Shown: in pieces, positions 1 through 9,003 of the stretch
How the letters are laid out: the number at the start of each line of letters is the position of its first letter
Position numbering within the stretch: position 1 is the stretch's first letter
Source of the DNA: Arcticibacter pallidicorallinus
Lineage (GTDB): Bacteria; Bacteroidota; Bacteroidia; Sphingobacteriales; Sphingobacteriaceae
Direction of reading: 5' to 3'
DNA: 64,000 bases
Assembly: GCF_003002875.1 (NCBI RefSeq)
Contig: NZ_PVTH01000002.1
Location: 372,001 to 436,000, forward strand
Translations under genes and position numbers: made by a program
The notes under the pieces: model-generated
Databases searched by the model: none
What the model was told of the DNA's origin: nothing
The model's input: the letters and a program-made list of their open reading frames with translations, nothing else

Positions 1-130
1 TGTGTTTCTGAACGAGGGTTTCACGGCGAAGAATACACGTCATTGTGTAAATTCTGTGTCCATGGATTTTATCGCGGATTCCAAGTAGATTCAAAAAAAT
101 CTCTAACTTCACAGCCGATAATTTAGTATT

Positions 131-874
131 ATGAAGTTACTCGAAGGAAAAACTGCGCTGATTACTGGCGCTTCAAAAGGAATTGGCCGTAAGATCGCTG
201 AAAAGTTTGCCGAACATGGTGCGAATGTTGCGTTTACTTATTTGTCTTCCGTAGAGAAGGGCCTGGCTCTGGAGCAGGAATTGCAACAGGCAGGAACAAA
301 GGTTAAGGGATATCGCTCTGATGCTTCCAAGTTTGATCAGGCTGAACAGCTGATCACTGATGTTGTTGCTGATTTTGGTGCATTGGACATTGTAGTTAAT
401 AACGCTGGTATAACCAAAGACGGACTGTTGATGCGCATGACGGAGCAGCAGTGGGATGATGTGCTCGAAGTGAACTTAAAGTCGATCTTTAATGTTACTA
501 AAGCTGCATCTAAGATCATGATGAAGAACCGTAAGGGTGTTTTTATCAATATGAGCTCTGTAGTCGGCGTTCAGGGAAATGCCGGACAAGGAAACTACGC
601 TGCTTCTAAGGCAGGTATCATTGGTTTCTCCAAATCGATGGCAAAGGAGCTTGGTTCAAGGAATATTCGTACGAATGTGGTTGCTCCGGGATTTATCAAG
701 ACTGAGATGACGGAAGTGCTTGACCCAAAGGTTGTAGCTGGTTGGGAGCAAAGCATCCCGATGAAGCGTGCAGGTGAGACAGACGATGTGGCTAATGTTT
801 GTGTGTTCCTTGCATCGGACTTGAGTGCGTATGTGACCGGACAAGTTGTTGCCGTGGATGGCGGTATGTTGTAG
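131..874 (+). CDS. fabG: 3-oxoacyl-ACP reductase FabG (SDR family)
   Basis: This is a classical short-chain dehydrogenase of 247 residues that reduces 3-oxoacyl-ACP with NADPH in cytoplasmic fatty-acid elongation. The nucleotide-binding motif TGASKGIG lies at residues 12-19 and NNAG at 90-93. The catalytic tetrad is visible as N115, S143, Y156 and K160 (YAASK), and the C-terminal PGFIKTEM and VDGG segments are typical of FabG. The length is normal for the family. It stands alone on the plus strand and is closed by a strong hairpin terminator about 25 bp downstream. Other SDR reductases share this fold, so substrate assignment rests on overall FabG likeness rather than on operon context. Confidence 0.88.
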   Translation: MKLLEGKTALITGASKGIGRKIAEKFAEHGANVAFTYLSSVEKGLALEQELQQAGTKVKGYRSDASKFDQAEQLITDVVADFGALDIVVNNAGITKDGLLMRMTEQQWDDVLEVNLKSIFNVTKAASKIMMKNRKGVFINMSSVVGVQGNAGQGNYAASKAGIIGFSKSMAKELGSRNIRTNVVAPGFIKTEMTEVLDPKVVAGWEQSIPMKRAGETDDVANVCVFLASDLSAYVTGQVVAVDGGML

Positions 875-891
875 GAGAATATTCAAGCATA

Positions 892-921
892 TTTTGATGA
901 AAATTGGCATATTTACATTTG
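892..921 (+). promoter_or_regulatory. Bacteroidota-type promoter for the VWA protein gene
   Basis: TTTTG at 892-896 is followed after 17 nt by TACATTTG at 914-921, which fits the phylum consensus (-33 TTTG-like, -7 TAnnTTTG). The -7 box lies inside the loop of the fabG terminator hairpin. A start site near 928 would be about 16 nt before the TTG start codon at 944. Confidence 0.5.
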
Positions 922-940
922 GTAGTATGCCAATTTTTTT
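900..940 (+). terminator. Rho-independent terminator of fabG
   Basis: A perfect 12-bp stem, AAAATTGGCATA (900-911) with TATGCCAATTTT (926-937), encloses a 14-nt loop and runs into a T tract ending at 940. It begins 25 bp after the fabG stop codon. Confidence 0.8.
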
Positions 941-943
941 GCC

Positions 944-3013
944 TTGGAATTTCAGATAAGTCATTTTTTTTGGTTAGCATTCAGCCTTCTTCTTGGAGTG
1001 GGTTATGCGTTATTCCTGTACTCCCCGGGAATACGGGGAAGGGGCATGCCACATTTTGTGTTATTTGCACTGAGGCTTCTCGCTGTTGCCTCAATAACTT
1101 TTCTTCTATTTGCTCCACACATCAGGTCTGTGGAGAAGACGCTTGAAAAGCCGGTCATTATTCTGGCTCAGGATAACTCAGCCTCTTTGATCATTGGTTC
1201 GTCCGATTCCTCGGAAAGAACACGATATTCTGCATCTGTTAAAAAATTATATGAAGCACTTTCCAGGAAATACCAGGTAGACACACTTCTACTTGGCGAT
1301 AGTGTGCGCGCGGGATTCCGGATGGACCTGAAAGATAGAAGCACTAATATCAACTCGCTTTTTCAGAAGATAAGAAGTCTATATGCTGGGAGAAATGTAG
1401 GGGCAATAATTTTAGCATCCGACGGACTGTATAATCGGGGAGGTGATCCCCTCGCAGCGGCTCTGTCTCTAAGGGCTCCGGTTTATTCTGTTGCGCTTGG
1501 AGATTCCAATGAAAGCAAGGATCTCCGGATCTCCAATATCCATTATAATGAGCTCATTCAGGCTGGGAATGATTTCGAAATAAGCCTGCAGATTGAGGCA
1601 TACCAGAGTAAAGGCAATCAACCGAGGATCAGAGTTTACAGAGGAAAGGAGCTGTTGTTCTCTAAGATCCTGAACATTCATACGGATGATTTTCGCTATA
1701 ATCTACCCATAGTTTTGCCTGCGCAACGCGCCGGAACATCGCGATACACTGTTCGGGTAGACACGCTACCGAATGAGAGATCTTTTGAAAATAATATTCG
1801 CGACTTTTACTTGCAGGCCCAGGATTTGAAGAAAAATATCCTGATCGTTTCCGATGCTCCCCATCCGGATATAAGCGCTATCCGGCAGTCACTTCAAACC
1901 GCGGGTAGTTACGAAGTGAGGTTTTTGTACGTGCAGGATCTTAAACCGGTCGATGTCACCAATGCGGATTTGCTCATCTTGTATCAGTTGCCATCTCAGA
2001 GGACTTCTCTGGGGGGCTTTTTAAGCTCGATAAAGTCTAAGCCTGTATGGTATGTTCTCGGCGCCCAGAGTGATCTTCCTGCATTTTCTTCCATGCAGAG
2101 CATGCTCGATCTCAAAGCCTCACCCTCAGGGCTTGAATCTTCGGCAACGATAAACCCCTCTTTTCAGGCATTTTCTCTTCCCGACAGCCTGAGTGCTGCA
2201 ATATCAGGCTACGGTCCTTTGCTGGTACCTTTCGCAGATGTTCATTACAAAGGAAATCATTACGATCTTCTTCATCAGAAAGTAGGACAATTTAATACAG
2301 GAAAGCCGCTTTTTAGTTTTTCCGCAGATGCAGAACCAAGGTTCGGCTTCCTGGGCGGTGAAGGTATTTGGCGATGGCGCCTTCAGGCTTTCCAGACTTC
2401 AGGAAGTCACCATTTGGTTGATCAGCTTTTGAATAAGGCAGTGCAATTTCTGTTAGCAGATGCAGATAAACGGAGGTTCAGGGTTTATTCCTCCCAGCAA
2501 ATTTATACAAGTAGTGAGCCGGTTATATTCAATGCGGAATTGTATGATGAGTCGCTTGAGCTGGTGAATAAACCGGACGTATCGTTGACCTTGCATAGCG
2601 CGGCGGGCAGCATTTTTTCCTATCAATTCTCGAGAATGAACAATTCTTATATCATGAACCTTGGTGCGCTAACAGCAGGGGAATACACTTACAAAGCATC
2701 TACAAAGCTGGGAAATACGAGCTATAAGGCAGAAGGGAAGCTTCTGATAAGTGCAGACCAGCTTGAATACCAGGAAGTGAGAGCAAACCATCAGCTGCTT
2801 TATCAGCTCGCCAGGCAGAGCGGTGGAGAGTTGTTTTATCCCCGTCAGCTTGATGATATGGCAAACTCCATCGGCATGAATGAAACCCTGAGAACCGTAT
2901 CTTATGAAAATACGACTATGAGCGACCTGATGAGCATGAAATGGATTTTGGGTTTTATATGCGGATTAATGTTTTGTGAATGGTTTTTGCGGAAAAGAGG
3001 TGGTGATTTATAG
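944..3013 (+). CDS. Membrane protein with von Willebrand A-type domain
   Basis: This 689-residue protein has two N-terminal membrane segments (about 7-26 and 38-59), a large presumably periplasmic region and a C-terminal membrane segment (about 666-682). The MIDAS-type metal motif DxSxS is present as D77-N-S79-A-S81, with a second ASDG element around D160, so the 70-200 region is a von Willebrand A-like domain. Such proteins occur widely in Bacteroidota, often near Bat/aerotolerance-type genes, but their roles are poorly known. The only possible start in frame is TTG at 944, because an in-frame stop lies at 923. The 3' end overlaps the convergent secreted-protein gene by 6 bp. Function is not assigned. 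Confidence 0.8.
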   Translation: MEFQISHFFWLAFSLLLGVGYALFLYSPGIRGRGMPHFVLFALRLLAVASITFLLFAPHIRSVEKTLEKPVIILAQDNSASLIIGSSDSSERTRYSASVKKLYEALSRKYQVDTLLLGDSVRAGFRMDLKDRSTNINSLFQKIRSLYAGRNVGAIILASDGLYNRGGDPLAAALSLRAPVYSVALGDSNESKDLRISNIHYNELIQAGNDFEISLQIEAYQSKGNQPRIRVYRGKELLFSKILNIHTDDFRYNLPIVLPAQRAGTSRYTVRVDTLPNERSFENNIRDFYLQAQDLKKNILIVSDAPHPDISAIRQSLQTAGSYEVRFLYVQDLKPVDVTNADLLILYQLPSQRTSLGGFLSSIKSKPVWYVLGAQSDLPAFSSMQSMLDLKASPSGLESSATINPSFQAFSLPDSLSAAISGYGPLLVPFADVHYKGNHYDLLHQKVGQFNTGKPLFSFSADAEPRFGFLGGEGIWRWRLQAFQTSGSHHLVDQLLNKAVQFLLADADKRRFRVYSSQQIYTSSEPVIFNAELYDESLELVNKPDVSLTLHSAAGSIFSYQFSRMNNSYIMNLGALTAGEYTYKASTKLGNTSYKAEGKLLISADQLEYQEVRANHQLLYQLARQSGGELFYPRQLDDMANSIGMNETLRTVSYENTTMSDLMSMKWILGFICGLMFCEWFLRKRGGDL

Positions 3014-3475
3014 CCCCGGTAGCTGGTCTTCTTTCTTAAAAAGATAGAAAGACAAACCTGCATGTTTGCTTTTCCAATCCCCTTCGATGGTTCCTTCGAA
3101 GTTTTCACGTCCTTTGAAGGTATAGATCGTTTGTTTTTTATTATTGAGGCATCTGAGATTCCAACTGCCTGTTTCGCGGTCAATAGTGCCTGCGACAGGG
3201 AGGGTCTTGCCCGTTGCTGCTTCATAGCAGGTTCCCCGGACGGACGTTGTTTCCGAACCGGCAGTCGTTTGAACAGGCTCCAGTACGATTTTGATATAAG
3301 ATCGACCTTTAATCTCACCGATATAGGTAAGGGTGGTGATTCGTTTTAGGGGTGTGTTTTTGTCAAGAACAATTACCTCTCTCTGAGGCTCAGGTTGCTG
3401 AGCCACTGCCAGCGAAACTCCCGGGATGATCAGGGTAACTAGCAGGGAAGAAAATATTTTTGTCAATAGGTTCAA
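3008..3475 (-). CDS. Small secreted protein of unknown function
   Basis: This 155-residue protein has a cleavable-looking signal peptide (hydrophobic residues about 5-24, AVAQ before the mature part) and a mature domain of about 130 residues with two cysteines that could form a disulfide in the periplasm. I do not recognise a family. The start is a TTG; the signal peptide begins exactly there, and no ATG is available in frame. It lies 21 bp downstream of the ftsB/divIC gene on the same strand and may be cotranscribed with it. Its 3' end overlaps the convergent VWA gene by 6 bp. Confidence 0.65.
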   Translation of the reverse strand: MNLLTKIFSSLLVTLIIPGVSLAVAQQPEPQREVIVLDKNTPLKRITTLTYIGEIKGRSYIKIVLEPVQTTAGSETTSVRGTCYEAATGKTLPVAGTIDRETGSWNLRCLNNKKQTIYTFKGRENFEGTIEGDWKSKHAGLSFYLFKKEDQLPGL

Positions 3476-3496
3476 TTTCGACAGGTTATAATTCTT

Positions 3497-3799
3497 TTAT
3501 TTCTCTATCTCTTTCTCCGGAATTATTACATATACATCCTCATTTTCCTTCTTCATGAGGTATTTTTCTCTGGCAAACTTTTCAAGTTTGGTTTGGTCGG
3601 TAGTTAGCTCGCTGAGCGTTTTTTTTACCAATTCCGTTTCTTTTGTGTAGAAATCTTTCTCTTCCTGGAGTTTTTTCAACTCTGTCCGGTAGTCATATTG
3701 AGACATCAGATCATTCCTGTCAAAGAACAACATCCATGCTAGAAAGATCGAAGCGGAAAGGAAGTACTTATTGCTGAATAGGTTGATAATGCGTTTCAT
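3497..3799 (-). CDS. FtsB/DivIC-type septum formation initiator
   Basis: This is a small bitopic division protein of 100 residues when started at the ATG at 3799. It has a short cytoplasmic N-terminus, one membrane segment (about 12-26), a periplasmic coiled coil (about 38-75) and the conserved C-terminal block around EKFAREKYLMKKENEDV. FtsB/DivIC proteins join FtsL and FtsQ/DivIB in the divisome. An earlier in-frame ATG at 3820 lies within the eno terminator hairpin and upstream of a -7 box, so it is rejected. The gene lies just downstream of eno on the same strand, an arrangement common in Bacteroidota. Confidence 0.8.
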   Translation of the reverse strand: MKRIINLFSNKYFLSASIFLAWMLFFDRNDLMSQYDYRTELKKLQEEKDFYTKETELVKKTLSELTTDQTKLEKFAREKYLMKKENEDVYVIIPEKEIEK

Positions 3800-3806
3800 A
3801 GTGGTA

Positions 3807-3814
3807 CAAATATA
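3807..3814 (-). promoter_or_regulatory. -7 element upstream of the ftsB/divIC gene
   Basis: Read on the minus strand this is TATATTTG, a full match to the Bacteroidota -7 consensus. It ends 8 nt before the ATG at 3799, implying a very short or absent leader. No clear -33 box is visible at the expected distance, which falls inside the eno terminator stem. Confidence 0.4.
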
Positions 3815-3844
3815 AAACATCCCGTATGGTTTTCATACGGGATG
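3811..3844 (-). terminator. Rho-independent terminator of eno
   Basis: A perfect 11-bp stem, CATCCCGTATG (3818-3828) with CATACGGGATG (3834-3844), has a 5-nt loop and, on the minus strand, is followed by TTTTATATTTGT. The T-rich tract also forms the -7 box of the next gene. Confidence 0.75.
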
Positions 3845-3900
3845 TGCATTATAGGTATTTAAACTTTAATACCGGTATTTTACGAAAGCTGCCGGTGTGA

Positions 3901-5208
<1,308 letters not shown>

Positions 5209-5267
5209 TTATTATCTTATTGGGTTACTTTCTTCTTCTACAGCTAAAAAACTATGCAGGATTAGGC

Positions 5268-5275
5268 CAAAAGTA
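5268..5275 (-). promoter_or_regulatory. -7 element of the eno promoter
   Basis: On the minus strand this reads TACTTTTG, a match to TAnnTTTG. It lies about 75 bp upstream of the eno start codon and 55 bp downstream of the carA terminator, so eno has its own promoter. A good -33 box is not evident. Confidence 0.4.
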
Positions 5276-5330
5276 GTGTTTTTTAGACCATGAAAAATAA
5301 CTTATCTTACAATTATTTATGATTAGAAAC

Positions 5331-5361
5331 AAAAAACCCGTTAATGTAAACTATTAACGGG
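5331..5361 (-). terminator. Rho-independent terminator of carA
   Basis: The stem CCCGTTAAT (5337-5345) pairs perfectly with ATTAACGGG (5353-5361) across a 7-nt loop. On the minus strand it is followed by six T residues (5336-5331). It lies 10 bp after the carA stop codon. Confidence 0.8.
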
Positions 5362-5370
5362 GTGGTATTT

Positions 5371-6483
5371 CTAATTTGTTGTTTCAGGGATCATCATGTC
5401 GACAAACTGGTCGAATAAATAACGAGAATCATGAGGTCCGGGAGAAGATTCAGGGTGATATTGTACCGAGAATGCTTTCTTTCCCTTTACACGAATTCCT
5501 TCAATAGAGTTGTCATTAAGGTTAAGATGGGTGATCTCCACTTTGTCCGAACTGCGAACATCTTCTGAAACGACGCCGAAGCCATGGTTTTGAGAGGTAA
5601 CCTCACAATGGTCTAAAATGATGTTTTTAACGGGATGATTCAATCCGCGGTGACCATTCTTCATTTTCATAGTCCTGATGTCGTTCGCCAGGGCAAGTAG
5701 TTGATGTCCCAGGCAAATTCCGAATAAAGGCTTGTCGACAGCTAAAGCTTTCTTAACAGTTTCTAATGCATAAGGCATAGAAGCTGGATCGCCAGGACCA
5801 TTGGAGATAAAGTATCCGTCGGCGCCCCATTTCTCCATTTCTTCGAAAGGAGTTTTTGCCGGGAATACTTTAGCAAATACATCTCTGTGATCAAAGTTAC
5901 GAAGGATGTTTTTCTTCACTCCGAGATCCAGGACTGCCACGCGATGTTTAGCGTTCTCGTTTCCGTAGTAATAAGGCTCTTTTGTACTAACCTGTGAAGA
6001 GAGTTCCAGCCCGTCCATTGAAGGAACTGCAGCCAGCATCTTTTTCAACTCTTCAATGTCGAGTACCTCCGATGAAATAATAGCGTTCATAGCGCCCTTG
6101 TCGCGAATATGGCGGACGAGCGAGCGGGTGTCAACATCTGAAATGCCTACGACATTTTCTTCCTGGAAATAGTCCTGGATAGATTTGTCAGATTGCTTAC
6201 GGCTGTAGGCGATGTTAAAGTTTTTACAGACGAGGCCAGCAATTTTAATATCAGATGATTCGATCTCCTCTGAATTAACGCCATAATTGCCGATGTGGGC
6301 ATTGGTGGTAACCATGATCTGTCCAAAATATGACGGATCGGTAAAGATTTCCTGGTAACCGGTCATTCCGGTATTAAAGCAAATTTCCCCGGTTGTAGTG
6401 CCAATCTTTCCGGCAGCCTTTCCGTGGTACACAGTTCCGTCCTCAAGAAGGAGCACAGCAGGTAGTTTGATATAATTAATCAT
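5371..6483 (-). CDS. carA: Carbamoyl-phosphate synthase small subunit
   Basis: This 370-residue protein is the glutamine amidotransferase subunit that supplies ammonia to CarB for pyrimidine and arginine synthesis. The N-terminal CPSase small domain (about 5-135, with FNTGMTGYQEIFTDPSY) is followed by a class I amidotransferase domain (about 180-365). The nucleophile Cys lies in FGICLGHQ, and the His/Glu pair lies in QYHPESSPGP. The large subunit is not in the window. The ATG begins 1 nt after the stop codon of a small upstream reading frame, suggesting translational coupling or leader control. Confidence 0.95.
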   Translation of the reverse strand: MINYIKLPAVLLLEDGTVYHGKAAGKIGTTTGEICFNTGMTGYQEIFTDPSYFGQIMVTTNAHIGNYGVNSEEIESSDIKIAGLVCKNFNIAYSRKQSDKSIQDYFQEENVVGISDVDTRSLVRHIRDKGAMNAIISSEVLDIEELKKMLAAVPSMDGLELSSQVSTKEPYYYGNENAKHRVAVLDLGVKKNILRNFDHRDVFAKVFPAKTPFEEMEKWGADGYFISNGPGDPASMPYALETVKKALAVDKPLFGICLGHQLLALANDIRTMKMKNGHRGLNHPVKNIILDHCEVTSQNHGFGVVSEDVRSSDKVEITHLNLNDNSIEGIRVKGKKAFSVQYHPESSPGPHDSRYLFDQFVDMMIPETTN

Positions 6484-6484
6484 T

Positions 6485-6679
6485 TCAGTTTATGTCGTAT
6501 AGATTTGAATTCTTGTGTTCGTTTAATGTCTCATTTATCCATTCATAGTACAGGTATTCTGCACCGGGGCCATAAGCCAGAATGAATTCATTCTCAGCGT
6601 ATCCCTTATTTTTGATGTTTGTAAATAAATGAAACAGGTTAAAGTTCCCGAAAGATTTTCCGGATTCAGAGTACAACAT
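6485..6679 (-). CDS. Possible small protein or leader ORF upstream of carA
   Basis: This reading frame encodes 64 residues from the ATG at 6679 and continues open back to 6811. Its TGA ends 1 nt before the carA ATG, the spacing of translationally coupled genes. A minus-strand -7 box at 6713-6720 lies 34 bp upstream of this ATG and would exclude the longer start. The product is rich in Asn, Tyr, Glu and Phe, has no signal peptide and matches no family I recognise. It could be a real small protein, a carA leader ORF or chance. Confidence 0.35.
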   Translation of the reverse strand: MLYSESGKSFGNFNLFHLFTNIKNKGYAENEFILAYGPGAEYLYYEWINETLNEHKNSNLYDIN

Positions 6680-6712
6680 ACTGAAGCAGTTCACTTCAAT
6701 TTTCACAGGGGA

Positions 6713-6720
6713 CAAAGGTA
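6713..6720 (-). promoter_or_regulatory. Candidate -7 element for the carA transcript
   Basis: On the minus strand this reads TACCTTTG, a match to TAnnTTTG. A start site near 6706 would give carA an untranslated or leader region of about 220 nt that includes the small ORF. No convincing -33 box is visible. Confidence 0.35.
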
Positions 6721-6763
6721 TAAAATTATTGTGAATTATAGAATCGGATGAGTATAGTTTTTC

Positions 6764-6771
6764 TACATTTG
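6764..6771 (+). promoter_or_regulatory. -7 element of the panB promoter
   Basis: TACATTTG matches TAnnTTTG and lies 25 bp before the ATG at 6796. It falls downstream of the alternative ATG at 6748, so it decides the start codon in favour of 6796. It diverges from the carA-directed element about 45 bp to the left. Confidence 0.5.
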
Positions 6772-6795
6772 CCCGAATACCAATCGAGACGAGAT

Positions 6796-7611
6796 ATGTC
6801 AGTAAATACACAGATCAAACGTATCACCACCAACACTCTTCATGATATGAAAGCGAGAGGTGAAAAGATCGCTATGTTAACGGCCTATGATTATTCAATG
6901 GCCAGGGTTGTTGACGATGCAGGGATAGATGTTATTTTGGTAGGCGACTCCGCGTCAAATGTGATGGCCGGACATGAGACCACATTACCCATTACGCTAG
7001 ATCAAATGATCTACCACGCAGCATCAGTGGTGAGGGCGGCGGCACGTTGTTTAGTGGTTGTTGACCTTCCGTTCGGAACTTACCAAGGTAATTCTAAGGA
7101 AGCACTGCACAGTGCTATCCGGATTATGAAAGAGTCTGGTGCTCATGCGGTAAAGCTGGAAGGAGGCGAGGAGATTCGTGAGTCTGTTGAGAGGATAATT
7201 ACTGCGGGGATCCCTGTGATGGGTCATCTCGGTTTGACGCCTCAATCTATTCATAAGTTTGGTACTTACACAGTAAGGGCTAAGGAAGAAGCGGAAGCAA
7301 GCAAGCTGAAGCAGGATGTGCTTGTTTTACAGGAGGCCGGTTGTTTTGCTGTAGTGCTTGAAAAAATCCCCGCGGAACTCGCCAGGGAGGCAACTGCCAG
7401 TTTGAAGATACCTACAATTGGAATCGGTGCAGGTCGTCATTGCGACGGGCAGGTGCTGGTTGTACACGACATGATTGGCTTGAATAAAGGCTTCAAACCC
7501 CGGTTTCTGCGTCAGTATCTGGATATGTATGGAATGATGAACGAAGCGGTAAAGTCGTATGTCAATGATGTGAAATCAAGCGACTTTCCAAATGAAAAGG
7601 AACAGTATTAA
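6796..7611 (+). CDS. panB: 3-methyl-2-oxobutanoate hydroxymethyltransferase
   Basis: PanB transfers a hydroxymethyl group from methylene-tetrahydrofolate to 2-oxoisovalerate, the first committed step to pantothenate and CoA. The 271-residue product shows the family blocks [44 protein letters not shown] (substrate and metal site), [10 protein letters not shown] and [17 protein letters not shown]. The start at 6796 gives the usual N-terminus; an upstream ATG at 6748 adds 16 unrelated residues and precedes the -7 box. It is followed after 5 bp by an RluA-type pseudouridine synthase, so the two are probably cotranscribed. Confidence 0.95.
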   Translation: MSVNTQIKRITTNTLHDMKARGEKIAMLTAYDYSMARVVDDAGIDVILVGDSASNVMAGHETTLPITLDQMIYHAASVVRAAARCLVVVDLPFGTYQGNSKEALHSAIRIMKESGAHAVKLEGGEEIRESVERIITAGIPVMGHLGLTPQSIHKFGTYTVRAKEEAEASKLKQDVLVLQEAGCFAVVLEKIPAELAREATASLKIPTIGIGAGRHCDGQVLVVHDMIGLNKGFKPRFLRQYLDMYGMMNEAVKSYVNDVKSSDFPNEKEQY

Positions 7612-7616
7612 TTCTA

Positions 7617-8336
7617 ATGGCTAAGATAGACAGGGAATATATAAGCTTCGATGTAACAGAGAAAGATGTCTTATTTGAAGATAACCATCTTATCGCAGTT
7701 AATAAGCGTGGCGGGGATATCGTCCAGGTTGATGATACCGGCGATGAATCTTTGGATGAGAAAGTTAAAAAATATATTGCCAAAAAATACAATAAGCCGA
7801 ATGGCGCATTTTTAGGCGTAGTACACAGGCTGGACCGGCCGGTAAGTGGGGTAATCCTATTTGCCCGTACAAGTAAGTCGCTAGATCGGGTCAACAAACT
7901 TTTCAAGTCCAGGCAGATGCATAAAACCTATCTGGCGGTGGTGAGAAACCGGCCAGTTCCTGAATCAGGTAATCTTGTGCACTGGCTGGTAAAGAATCCC
8001 CAGAAGAATGTAACCAAGGCGCATGATCAGGAAGTACCGGGAAGTCTGCGTTCTGAACTTAACTATAAGCTCATTGCCGAACTTGGTGGATATTATCTAA
8101 TCGAGGTAGACCCAATTACGGGGAGGCCTCATCAGATCAGAGTACAGTTGTCGACATTAGATTGTCCTATCGTTGGCGATAATAAATATGGATATCCCCG
8201 TGGCAGTCTGAAGAAGACGATTGCTCTTCATGCGCGACGGCTGCAGTTTGTGCATCCGGTAAAAAACGAACCGGTTGATATTGTTGCCCCTTTGCCTCAC
8301 GATGGCTTCTGGGAAAAGTTCGAACACCTGATCTGA
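7617..8336 (+). CDS. RluA-family pseudouridine synthase
   Basis: This 239-residue enzyme isomerises uridine to pseudouridine in structured RNA. The signature VVHRLDRPVSG carries the catalytic aspartate D73, and GRPHQIRVQL and the late IALHARRL motif are typical of the RluA/RluD superfamily. There is no N-terminal S4 domain, so it resembles the short RluA-like or RluC-like forms; the exact rRNA or tRNA site cannot be told. It begins 5 bp after panB and likely shares its transcript. Confidence 0.88.
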   Translation: MAKIDREYISFDVTEKDVLFEDNHLIAVNKRGGDIVQVDDTGDESLDEKVKKYIAKKYNKPNGAFLGVVHRLDRPVSGVILFARTSKSLDRVNKLFKSRQMHKTYLAVVRNRPVPESGNLVHWLVKNPQKNVTKAHDQEVPGSLRSELNYKLIAELGGYYLIEVDPITGRPHQIRVQLSTLDCPIVGDNKYGYPRGSLKKTIALHARRLQFVHPVKNEPVDIVAPLPHDGFWEKFEHLI

Positions 8337-8388
8337 TTGTTAGGATAAAGCCTGCGAAACCACTATATTACGCCTCTAACTTGATTGG

Positions 8389-9000
8389 ATGTACAAGTCG
8401 GCAGTAAAATCTTTTTTTACCTGGTATATCGGGTTTATTTTAAGAAAGGACTTTTCTAAATTTTCTTTCAATAAGATACCTTTTGATGAGCAGCGATCCA
8501 TACTGTTGCTGGCCAATCATTTTTCCTGGTGGGATGGTTTTATGATCTTTTGGATCAACCGCCTTCATTTCAAAAAGGAATTTCATGTGATGGTTACCGA
8601 AGAAAACTACAATAAGGTTTGGTTTCTAAGGTATCTGGGGGCATTTCCAGTTAGCCGGCAGCCTAAGAAGATGATGTGGTCGCTGGAACATGCCGGCCGT
8701 CTGCTGGATGATTCGCGGAACCTGGTGCTTATCTTTCCACAGGGTAAATTGCATTCTAATCATATCAAAGAGATCGCCTTTGAAAAAGGGCTAATAAACC
8801 TCATTAACTCCTCAGCTAAGCATTTTCAGTACGTTTTCTCTGCTTCCTTCGTTGACTATTTTGAAACACGTAAGCCTGCTGTTGTAACCTATCTGCGAAG
8901 CTGGGAGGGTGCTGAGTTTGCGAGTTTACAGTTAATTAAGAGTGCCTATAATAAACACTATGAACATTCACGGCAGCAACAGTGCCAAAGAATTATATAA
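8389..9000 (+). CDS. PlsC-type acyltransferase, CruD-like
   Basis: This 203-residue membrane-associated acyltransferase has the NHxxxxD motif (H44-FSWW-D49) and an FPQG motif (in LIFPQGKLHS) of the glycerolipid acyltransferase family. By itself it could be a phospholipid acyltransferase. Here it is 3 bp upstream of a family 2 glycosyltransferase and a CruF-type carotenoid hydratase, which mirrors the CruD (carotenoid-glycoside acyltransferase) and CruC (glycosyltransferase) pair known from Chlorobaculum. I therefore infer that it acylates a carotenoid glycoside, while a lipid role remains possible. The C-terminus is short compared with PlsC of phospholipid synthesis. Confidence 0.7.
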   Translation: MYKSAVKSFFTWYIGFILRKDFSKFSFNKIPFDEQRSILLLANHFSWWDGFMIFWINRLHFKKEFHVMVTEENYNKVWFLRYLGAFPVSRQPKKMMWSLEHAGRLLDDSRNLVLIFPQGKLHSNHIKEIAFEKGLINLINSSAKHFQYVFSASFVDYFETRKPAVVTYLRSWEGAEFASLQLIKSAYNKHYEHSRQQQCQRII

Positions 9001-9003
9001 TAA

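Noticed and set aside
6748-6795. Upstream ATG as the panB start
   Set aside because: It precedes the TACATTTG promoter element and adds 16 residues unlike any PanB N-terminus.
8389-9000. Plain phospholipid acyltransferase PlsC
   Set aside because: The motifs would allow it, but the tight coupling to a GT2 enzyme and CruF makes a carotenoid role more likely; kept as an alternative in the feature note.
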